A stretch of 64,000 nt of DNA from Glandiceps talaboti (taxonomy: Eukaryota > Hemichordata > Enteropneusta > Spengelidae), in the NCBI RefSeq assembly GCF_964340395.1, contig NC_135554.1, positions 26,169,592-26,233,591 of the forward strand. Reading direction: 5' to 3'. This document shows positions 60,101 to 64,000 of the stretch, piece after piece. Positions within the stretch are counted from its first letter, which is position 1. Each line of letters starts with the position of its first letter. The notes under the pieces are model-generated. The model was given only the letters and a program-made list of their open reading frames with translations. It searched no databases and was not told where the DNA came from. Made by a program: the position numbers and the translations under genes.

Positions 60101-61090
60101 CTTCTGTTTCTCTGCTGTATGACATATACTGAATATTTCTTATTTAACTTTCTGTGTGTAGTGGTTTACTAACAATTTTATTTGTCTTTGTTTGACAGAT
60201 AAAATAAAATCCAAAAAATCTTTTTCCTCCATTAAATTCTCAATCGTAAATCTTTGTATGATAGTGTGTCCTGGTACTGTACACAAAATAACTTCTATGG
60301 AGACAATAAATGTGGAAAGAGTTTCTGAGATATTAATTTGACTACATGTGTAAGATACAACACAAACAGAGTTATCATATTCAAAGATGATTTCATAGCA
60401 TGCATTACTAACGATTATATTTGTGTTCTGCTTTTCTTTGAACAGCAATAGTGGTTACTGCAAACCGTACAAAGGTGTTATTTGTCAGCATTTTATAGGC
60501 AACAAGAAGATCTATGTAGATTCATACAATCACCAAACTAATGTAGAAGATACCCTGATGGAACTTTTTGACATGATAGAAACATACAAGAAATTATCCG
60601 ACCGCTGTGTAAAATTTGCTATCCCTTCCCTTTGTCATTATGCATTTCGTCTTTGTGATGAATCATCAATTGAACCCAAACCCCGTGATCTTTGTCGCGC
60701 TGATTGTGAAGCACTGGAACAAGATATATGTAAACTTGAATATCAACTAGCCAAAGAAGACTACCAAATTGCCAGCCATCTACCTGAATGTTCAGATTTA
60801 CCCCTACCAGGCTCTAATGGAAGTAATAACTGTATTCATATTGGAATTCCTGATCTGTCTAATGCTGTGCGGGGTAAGTTTAGTTCACACTTGATTGTGC
60901 AAAATGTGACACAAATCTTAACTCTCATCTGTGACACTCTTCCAAATTCCTTGCTTCCCTTACCTGAAATGTTACGTTATTTTTACTAATTTCTGTGACA
61001 ACTTTCCGAATATAGTATTGCCGTCAATGACATGATGTGTGCATAGAGTCTCTGCATCACTGTATTCAAATGTTTGTGCATATTTTATCT

Positions 61091-61131
<41 letters not shown>

Positions 61132-61181
61132 TGTGTGTATGTGTGTGTGTGTATGTGTGTGTGTTTGTGTGTGTGTCTGTG

Positions 61182-61213
<32 letters not shown>

Positions 61214-62132
61214 TGTATGTATGTATGTATGTATGTATGTATGTATGTATGTATGTATGTATGTATGTATGTATATGTGTATGTGTATGTGTGTGTGTCT
61301 GTGTCTGTTTGTGTGTATGTGTGTGTGTCTGTGTGTGTTTCTGTGTTTGTCATATGCCAGAGTGTGGTAAGAACCACTGTTGATAATGCCAACACCAAGG
61401 GTTGCTCATGATGATATTCAGAATTTATATTTTATTATTTATTGCTGCAATAGGCATCTGATTTCTGAATAATTAAAAACAAAACCTTCCCAATACTTTT
61501 ATGAAAATTATCTTTATTTGTATAAAAATATGTAATTTCATAACTTTAATGCAAGTTCAAGATGTTAGCCATTAGCTATAGTGTATATTCTGAATAATAA
61601 ACTGTACAAGAAAATAAAAAAATGACCAACTGTAAATGAGAATTTGTGTAAAATCTAGTAAAAATGTGTTAACCTAGCATAGATGCAGCCAACATCATGT
61701 ATTGATGAGAAAAAAATCAAATAAGACACTGTTCTATAGTATGGTTTGTTTTCTTCTCTCTCTCTCTTTAGATGACAAGTGTTTTAATGGAAGTGGGGAG
61801 AGTTACCGTGGTAAATTAAACGTAACCGCCTCTGGTTTAGCCTGTCAAGTGTGGACATCTCAAAGAGTAAGTATGGTAAAGTTGTATTGTGAATGCACAC
61901 AGCGCCCTCTATGTACGTCAGGTGTGGACAGCACAAAGCATAAGAATAGTAAGGTTTTTCTGAGTGTGTAGTGCGCCCTCAATGTCAGATGTTAATGGCA
62001 AAAAGTATCAGTGAACACATAGCTTTTGTCTGAATCATTCACATTGGATTTGTATGTATAAAGCCTAATAATGAATAATACTGTATAACAAGTAAACTAT
62101 AAGGTTCGATAGTATAGGCATAGGCAAGTGAA

Positions 62133-62163
<31 letters not shown>

Positions 62164-64000
62164 AACTTAAAGTCAAAATTTGTTGGATCTGATTACTATG
62201 ATATTGGGAGGAATGGAGTTGTTACTTCATTATTACTTGTACTTACAAATACTAAGTGTGATTAATTTTGTGTTTGTTGTAGCCACATGTCCATTCCTTT
62301 TCACCAGTGGAACACAATGAGTTGGCAGGTGATCATAACTACTGTCGAAATCCAGCAAATGAAAAGGGCCAACCATGGTGCTTTACTTCTGCTTCTGATG
62401 TACGAACTGAACTGTGTGATATTCCAAGATGTGGTGAGTATACCATTGACTATGATTGACAACTACTTCTACGGTGTTTTTACTAAAGGTTTGGGCATTC
62501 CAGTAACAGAAAGGGGGAATGGTTTTTCTGGGTAACCCTGGTAAAGTGACAGGGGAACTTGGGTTGATTGTACCTGCTTATTGCCCTTTACAAAAACACT
62601 GTTCTAATGTACAAACTGAACTGTGTGACATCCCAAGATGTATAGAGTATGGTATACCTTCATGTTCCATTTCTAATTGTTGATTTGTGTGTTTATTTCC
62701 AATAGATGAGAAAGCCAACAAATCTGGTGAGGTGTTACTAATACTGGTACCAAGTATAGCAGTACCTCTACTCATTGCCTTACTCTTTGTCTGTATATGT
62801 ATGTGTCGACGGCAATCTCACTTAGCAACAGCAGGATATAGCGGACCAAAGACCACCGTTCCAATGTTAGAAATGGCAGATTTCCATCGGCAAACTCAGG
62901 TATGTGTGTATGTTACTCAGAACATTCATAGACTATTACCGTACACTGAAGTATTATACATATTTGACTGGTTTTATCCCAAAACAGGCAAATACAGAAC
63001 TGAAATCCCACAACAAATTATGACAAATTATATGTTAAAGGAAAACAACATACGTGAACAACTGTGGCTTGACATAGAGATGTGAACAATGCATGGCATC
63101 CTTATTTATTTCTGCAATCTTAAAATTCAAGTTCAACCATTCATATTTCGTTGTCTACATGATCACAATCATTTCTATGCTACAGTTAACTGTATTACTG
63201 AGTTACCAAGGTTACATACTTCTGTTATGTTTTGTACGTGTATAAGATTTATCAGAATAGAAATATTTTGACACAGAGATTTTCAACATGACAGTTGTCA
63301 AATTTAGCATATTGTACATGTGTTCAGACATGGTTGGGATTGTTTGAGCCACAAGTCAATGGCTGACTTCACTAAAACCATAGTAACGGTATGTTTACTT
63401 TATGTGAACTTTACAGTTGGCATGTTAAATCTGATGTTTGTTCAAGACTGTCAATCATATATGCCACCAGTTATTAAAAAATAGTGTTGTAGACGAAACA
63501 AACTCCACATGCTATTGTTTTGCAACCTTTCTCTGTAACAGTAAGAATGGAGACAATGTGAAATGATAAAAGGACATTCAACATAAGCAAAAACGTTGAG
63601 ATCATTAATGGTGATCCGCACCATAGTGGCCTGAAATTGTGATGCTTACATAATTTATGTTTTATGTTTCAGGTTCATGTCAAAGAGATACCATTCCACC
63701 TGATCAGATTTGTACAGGAAATAGGCGAGGGTGCATTTGGCAAAGTCTACCGGGGAGAAATGATTGGACTTCAGATGGAAAACACACCAACAAAAGTTGC
63801 TATCAAAACATTAAAAGAGAGTGCTTCACCTAAAGTGCAGATGGATTTCCGTAGAGAAGTTGATCTGATGGCCAGTTTAGTTCATCCAAACATAGTCCGG
63901 CTTATAGGCATTAGCATGACACAGCATCCCCATTCTATTCTCTTTGAATACATGTCAGAAGGAGATTTACATGAGTTCTTGATACGGCACTCGCCACACT
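15081..64000 (+). CDS. ror: ROR-family receptor tyrosine kinase with duplicated Ig-Frizzled-kringle ectodomain (15 exons, 3' partial)
   Basis: This is a single-pass Wnt-receptor-type tyrosine kinase. I joined 15 exons: 15081-15147, 51458-51527, 53645-53931, 54688-54718, 55032-55474, 56912-57003, 58023-58173, 58923-58971, 59509-59807, 59982-60015, 60446-60873, 61772-61866, 62283-62433, 62706-62899 and 63673-64000. Every junction is GT-AG, and the phases agree throughout (1,2,1,2,1,0,1,2,1,2,1,0,1,0). The 906-residue partial product reads: signal peptide about 1-22, linker, Ig1 47-141, CRD1 152-300, kringle1 300-380, linker, Ig2 397-496, CRD2 508-650, kringle2 651-732, transmembrane segment about 742-766, kinase from 798. 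ROR hallmarks are KPRDLCR and CHYAF in CRD2, [10 protein letters not shown] in the membrane exon and [15 protein letters not shown] in the kinase. RORs bind Wnt5a-type ligands through the CRD (family knowledge). MuSK is the main alternative, but the GDLHEFL motif and kringle favour ROR. The doubled ectodomain is unusual. The kinase activation loop and the tail lie outside the window. Confidence 0.93.
21628..21649. repeat. 22-bp perfect palindrome
   Basis: GTACAATGTTT is followed directly by AAACATTGTAC. It is centred on TTTAAA in ROR intron 1. Confidence 0.8.
26449..26546. mobile_element. 98-bp imperfect palindrome (MITE-like)
   Basis: TATTTCAGCTAT at the left is matched by ATAGCTGAAATA at the right. 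The centre TTTTCGCTTG / CAAGTGAAAA folds on itself. The whole unit would form a long hairpin. It is in ROR intron 1. Confidence 0.6.
27360..27603. repeat. G-rich 23-bp minisatellite
   Basis: About ten copies of GATGGTGGGGTTGGAGGAGG plus GTA alternate between GGAGG and GGGGG versions. A G homopolymer lies just upstream at 27249-27263. The plus strand has many runs of three or more G, so quadruplex formation is plausible. Confidence 0.93.
27726..27840. repeat. 36-bp minisatellite, three copies
   Basis: The unit is GTACATGCATAGACCCTCAC followed by CAAAGGT and a variable end. It is a multiple of three, so one minus-strand frame stays open as TFGEGLCMY repeats; I regard that as incidental. Confidence 0.85.
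29911..30127. repeat. 20-bp minisatellite CTTAGACCATCAACCACTGT
   Basis: About ten near-identical 20-bp units follow each other, with the last copies changed to CTTAGAACATCAACC. Confidence 0.92.
31425..31682. repeat. Diverged ~130-bp tandem duplication
   Basis: Both halves contain a GTCAAATTTAAAT / GTGAAATTTAAAT start, GTAGAAGTG(A/G)ATGCAGATAA, TCCAGTTTAA and GGTACCT(T/C)CTG in the same order. Confidence 0.8.
33410..33870. repeat. Degenerate TTGTCTGAAAGTTTT repeat
   Basis: At least seven variants of CTTGTTGTCTGAAAGTTTTT recur at uneven spacing of about 40-60 bp. This is an old, decayed tandem array. Confidence 0.6.
34614..34743. mobile_element. MITE-like inverted-repeat element, family A copy 2
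   Basis: The element is an imperfect palindrome: TATTATTCCTCAAT at the left and ATTGGGGAATAATA at the right. An inner pair is GTGACCTAAGGGG and CCCTTAGGTCAC. It shares the GGTTGTCACTAC / CAGCTGGAAAATACT core with 1485-1630, in reverse orientation. It lies in ROR intron 1. Confidence 0.65.
35393..35506. repeat. 57-bp tandem duplication
   Basis: TTACAGTTTGAAGTTGTTGG, then CACCCAGTGAGAGGGCATA and AGAGTAAAAAGTG, occurs twice with few differences. Confidence 0.88.
43236..43660. repeat. 40-bp minisatellite, about ten copies
   Basis: The unit is GATTAAAAACATGCAAGTCT then ATCCATGGTAGATGGTTGTA. Eight near-perfect copies run from 43317 to 43636, with decayed copies on both sides. Confidence 0.95.
44008..44464. 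repeat. 43-bp minisatellite, about ten copies
   Basis: The unit contains GGTTGTCAGCTGTGTGAAGG, GTCTCTAAAA(T/C)AG and TATAATGACT. Ends are more diverged than the centre. Confidence 0.92.
44881..44945. repeat. Perfect 65-nt palindrome
   Basis: Arms of 32 bases (44881-44912 and 44914-44945) are exact reverse complements around a single G at 44913. The left arm begins ACTAATTTGATAAACAAGAA. Pairing stops at the flanks. It lies in ROR intron 1 and has no coding content. Confidence 0.95.
46486..46595. repeat. Short T/C-rich tandem repeat
   Basis: About four copies of CAAAGTTTTCTCCCCATTTT with variants such as CACTGCATAAAG are present. Confidence 0.7.
47717..47797. mobile_element. 81-bp palindromic element
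   Basis: TAGTCTCTGTTACCCAGACTC and its inverted partner GAGTCTGGGTAACCGAGACTA match at 20 of 21 positions around a GC-rich centre. The AT..TAGTC ends recall family B but the arms differ. Confidence 0.65.
50388..50486. repeat. Dispersed foldback repeat, copy 2
   Basis: This better-preserved copy has inverted arms TCGCAAACCA (50394-50403) and TGGTTTGCGA (50470-50479). An internal stem is ACGGCAC (50435-50441) with GTGCCGT (50452-50458). Two conserved copies in the window suggest a genome-wide family; a structured RNA origin is possible but unproven. Confidence 0.7.
51458..51527 (+). CDS. ror: ROR exon 2: N-terminal Ser/Gly/Pro linker (module 1)
   Basis: This 70-nt exon (phase 1 in, phase 2 out) has an ATTGTAG acceptor and a GTAAGT donor. 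It encodes a flexible Gly/Ser/Pro-rich stretch ([19 protein letters not shown]) before the first Ig domain. Its position and phases match the linker exon at 58923-58971 that precedes Ig2. It is therefore the first exon of duplicated module 1. Confidence 0.8.
51528..53644 (+). other. ROR intron 2 with CTCAG satellite
   Basis: This 2.1-kb intron lies between the linker exon and Ig1. Its main content is the pentamer satellite at about 52150-52649. No exon is seen in the remainder. Confidence 0.75.
52150..52649. repeat. CTCAG / GAGCT pentamer satellite, about 500 bp
   Basis: The stretch consists of 5-bp units CTCAG and variants (CTCAA, CTCTC) in irregular order. Read on the minus strand it is GAGCT/GAGTT. 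It is rich in AGCT palindromes. The long frame it leaves open (QLSSAQLSS-type repeats) is an artefact of the repeat and is not a gene. Confidence 0.95.
53645..53931 (+). CDS. ror: ROR exon 3: Ig-like C2 domain 1
   Basis: The exon encodes a complete I-set Ig domain. The B-strand cysteine is in LRCRITG, the core tryptophan in YQWSRND and the F-strand cysteine in [12 protein letters not shown]. Phases are 2 in and 1 out, with donor GTAGGT at 53932. The segment GSKLQIRNI resembles GSRLRIRNL of vertebrate ROR Ig domains (family knowledge). The paralogous exon is 59509-59807, with the same phases and nearly the same length (287 versus 299 nt). Confidence 0.93.
54363..54380 (+). promoter_or_regulatory. 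CTCF-like motif
   Basis: CCAATAGAGGGCGCTATA fits the conserved bilaterian CTCF core (CCASYAGRKGGCR). It lies in the intron between Ig1 and its linker exon. Similar cores occur at 47407-47420, 54936-54950, 58707-58721 and, on the minus strand, 61901-61913. Confidence 0.4.
54688..54718 (+). CDS. ror: ROR exon 4: Ig-to-CRD linker (module 1)
   Basis: This 31-nt microexon (CTCCACAG acceptor, GTAAGT donor, phase 1 to 2) encodes [11 protein letters not shown] between Ig1 and CRD1. Its counterpart in module 2 is the 34-nt exon at 59982-60015. It is too short for ORF-based prediction; I placed it by phase and splice-site match. Confidence 0.85.
55032..55474 (+). CDS. ror: ROR exon 5: Frizzled cysteine-rich domain 1
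   Basis: This exon encodes a full Frizzled CRD with the ten expected cysteines: [39 protein letters not shown] and SNC. Phases are 2 in and 1 out. Relative to CRD2 and vertebrate RORs, the usual GYC-PY opening is replaced by ATCEPY and the KPRDLCR motif by TPREICN. This is the more diverged CRD of the pair. The donor at 55475 is GTGGGA, weaker than the others, and lies 24 bp before a GTGC-rich microsatellite. Confidence 0.93.
55499..55551. repeat. GTGC/GTGT alternating microsatellite
   Basis: Alternating purine-pyrimidine DNA with many CG steps (GTGCGTGCGTGCGTG) starts 24 bp after the CRD1 splice donor. Such sequence is prone to Z-DNA. Confidence 0.9.
56912..57003 (+). CDS. ror: ROR exon 6: kringle 1, 5' half
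   Basis: The exon encodes the first part of a kringle, with kringle cysteines 1 and 2 in [14 protein letters not shown] and DCQPW. SYRG and DCQPW are kringle signatures. Phase 1 in and 0 out, donor GTAAGT at 57004. The split point equals that in the second kringle (61772-61866). Confidence 0.93.
57197..57227. repeat. Short TGTGCATG microsatellite
   Basis: An imperfect GTGCATGTGTGCATGCGTG run lies in the kringle 1 internal intron. Confidence 0.8.
57340..57680. repeat. Diverged ~120-150-bp tandem repeat, about three copies
   Basis: Each copy contains TTTTGGTCAAAAA or a close variant, CTGAGCAGATTGG and GAAATTTGGTG, ending in a CATATGATG / ATATGCAAA type segment. It lies in the kringle 1 internal intron. 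Confidence 0.7.
57852..57953. repeat. 34-bp minisatellite, three copies
   Basis: CCTAGCAACTATTGTCNCCT then GATTGTTTAGTGTG is repeated three times with few changes. Confidence 0.9.
58023..58173 (+). CDS. ror: ROR exon 7: kringle 1, 3' half
   Basis: The exon completes kringle 1 with [20 protein letters not shown] and the final cysteines of KCNISKC. It is 151 nt, phase 0 in and 1 out, identical in length and phase to the kringle 2 exon at 62283-62433. All six kringle cysteines are present across exons 6 and 7. Confidence 0.93.
58923..58971 (+). CDS. ror: ROR exon 8: inter-module linker (start of module 2)
   Basis: This 49-nt exon (TTGTTTACAG acceptor, GTAAGT donor, phase 1 to 2) encodes [16 protein letters not shown]. 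It joins kringle 1 to Ig2. By position and phase it corresponds to the N-terminal linker exon at 51458-51527, so the duplicated unit starts at this exon class. Confidence 0.85.
59154..59467. mobile_element. 314-bp TIR element next to the Ig2 exon
   Basis: Perfect 18-bp terminal inverted repeats, AGAATTGTTTCTGGTCAG at 59154-59171 and its complement at 59450-59467, flank a non-coding interior. The right end lies 41 bp upstream of the Ig2 exon start at 59509, so the element supplies or abuts its branch-point region. Confidence 0.7.
59509..59807 (+). CDS. ror: ROR exon 9: Ig-like C2 domain 2
   Basis: A second complete Ig domain: [31 protein letters not shown] and [10 protein letters not shown] give the B-strand cysteine, core tryptophan and F-strand cysteine. 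Phases are 2 in and 1 out, donor GTATGT. By eye it resembles vertebrate ROR Ig domains (GNPPPTIRWFKND) more closely than Ig1 does. A 314-bp inverted-repeat element ends about 40 bp before its acceptor. Confidence 0.94.
59982..60015 (+). CDS. ror: ROR exon 10: Ig-to-CRD linker (module 2)
   Basis: This 34-nt microexon (TTTTTGTAG acceptor, GTAAGT donor, phase 1 to 2) encodes [11 protein letters not shown] between Ig2 and CRD2. It resembles the short proline-containing linker at the same place in other RORs and is paralogous to exon 4. Confidence 0.85.
60446..60873 (+). CDS. ror: ROR exon 11: Frizzled cysteine-rich domain 2
   Basis: This encodes a ten-cysteine Frizzled CRD that is strikingly canonical for [34 protein letters not shown] and [18 protein letters not shown]. 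Phases are 2 in and 1 out, with a GTAAGT donor at 60874. Because it retains the family motifs, this is probably the Wnt-binding CRD carried over from the ancestral gene (inference). Confidence 0.95.
61094..61350. repeat. Compound (TG)n-(TATG)n-(TG)n microsatellite
   Basis: A GT run, then about 22 TATG units (61183-61273), then an interrupted TG run. It lies in the intron between CRD2 and kringle 2 and keeps several spurious frames open. Confidence 0.97.
61772..61866 (+). CDS. ror: ROR exon 12: kringle 2, 5' half
   Basis: The exon encodes [15 protein letters not shown] and ACQVW, the first part of the second kringle. It is 95 nt, phase 1 in and 0 out, and matches exon 6 in split position. It holds kringle cysteines 1 and 2. 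Confidence 0.94.
62132..62160. repeat. (TG)n microsatellite
   Basis: About 14 TG units lie in the kringle 2 internal intron. Confidence 0.95.
62283..62433 (+). CDS. ror: ROR exon 13: kringle 2, 3' half
   Basis: The exon encodes [22 protein letters not shown] and ELCDIPRC, completing the six-cysteine kringle. LCDIP is shared with vertebrate ROR1. It is 151 nt, phase 0 in and 1 out, donor GTGAGT. A decayed copy of its 3' end lies in the next intron at 62604-62651. Confidence 0.94.
62604..62651 (+). pseudogene. Decayed partial copy of the kringle 2 3' exon end
   Basis: This 48-bp intronic stretch matches the end of exon 13 (62393-62440) at 41 of 48 positions, including TGTACRAACTGAACTGTGTG. 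It would read [12 protein letters not shown]. The splice donor GTGAGT is changed to TAGAGT, so it cannot act as the same exon. It looks like the remnant of an additional local duplication. Confidence 0.75.
62706..62899 (+). CDS. ror: ROR exon 14: transmembrane and juxtamembrane segment
   Basis: The exon encodes a short stalk (DEKANKSGE), a hydrophobic helix ([20 protein letters not shown] then CICMC, residues about 742-766) and a basic stop-transfer (RRQ), then a juxtamembrane stretch with [19 protein letters not shown] closely matches ROR1 ILVPSVAIPL. Phase 1 in and 0 out. The cysteines on the cytosolic face could be palmitoylated (inference). Only one membrane exon exists for two ectodomain modules. 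Confidence 0.95.
63673..64000 (+). CDS. ror: ROR exon 15: kinase N-lobe (cut by window end)
   Basis: The exon starts after TATGTTTCAG in phase 0 and is open to the window edge. It encodes [15 protein letters not shown], a glycine-rich loop GEGAFGK (residues 815-821), the ATP-binding lysine in VAIK (K842), a helix-C glutamate in RREVDLM (E859) and the hinge [15 protein letters not shown]. These N-lobe catalytic elements are intact. The glycine loop is canonical, unlike the altered loops of vertebrate ROR1/ROR2. HRD and DFG motifs lie beyond the window, so activity cannot be judged. Confidence 0.95.

Noticed and set aside
61037-61411. Four overlapping frames rich in Cys/Val/Tyr or Thr/His
   Set aside because: They arise from the TG/TATG microsatellite in the intron between CRD2 and kringle 2.

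Overview
The window is nuclear DNA of an animal. It is AT-rich, its genes are split into short exons with GT-AG introns, and microsatellites, minisatellites and short terminal-inverted-repeat elements are abundant. The species cannot be named from the sequence. Frequent ACATGTA-type words, many MITE-like palindromes and short G homopolymers suggest a non-vertebrate, probably marine, bilaterian such as a mollusc, brachiopod, hemichordate or amphioxus.

Layout. (1) Positions 1-7,102 hold no gene I can support, apart from one weak candidate exon at 2,881-3,096; this is probably downstream intron of the next gene. (2) Positions 7,103-10,317, minus strand, are the 5' end (two exons) of a proline-rich adaptor resembling the FYB/ADAP/PRAM1 family; the rest of that gene lies off the left edge. 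(3) Starting 853 bp away and head-to-head with it, 11,171-13,029 on the plus strand encodes an unrecognised protein of about 151 residues in three phase-compatible exons. (4) From 15,081 (plus strand) to beyond the right edge runs a ROR-family receptor tyrosine kinase, reconstructed here as 15 exons with every splice phase matching. A signal-peptide exon is followed by an intron of about 36.3 kb that fills the middle of the window, then closely spaced exons from 51,458 onward.

The main discovery is the architecture of that receptor. Known RORs have one Ig, one Frizzled CRD and one kringle domain. Here a six-exon block (linker, Ig, linker, CRD, kringle-5', kringle-3') occurs twice in tandem before a single transmembrane exon and a single kinase domain. 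Both blocks begin and end in phase 1, so either can be skipped in frame and single-module isoforms are predicted. Module 2 looks like a canonical ROR ectodomain and module 1 is more diverged. A decayed scrap of a further kringle exon sits in the intron before the transmembrane exon.

The non-coding DNA carries several TIR element families, a perfect 65-nt palindrome, a 500-bp CTCAG/GAGCT satellite, a G-rich 23-bp minisatellite, several 36-57-bp minisatellites and a set of CTCF-like motifs.
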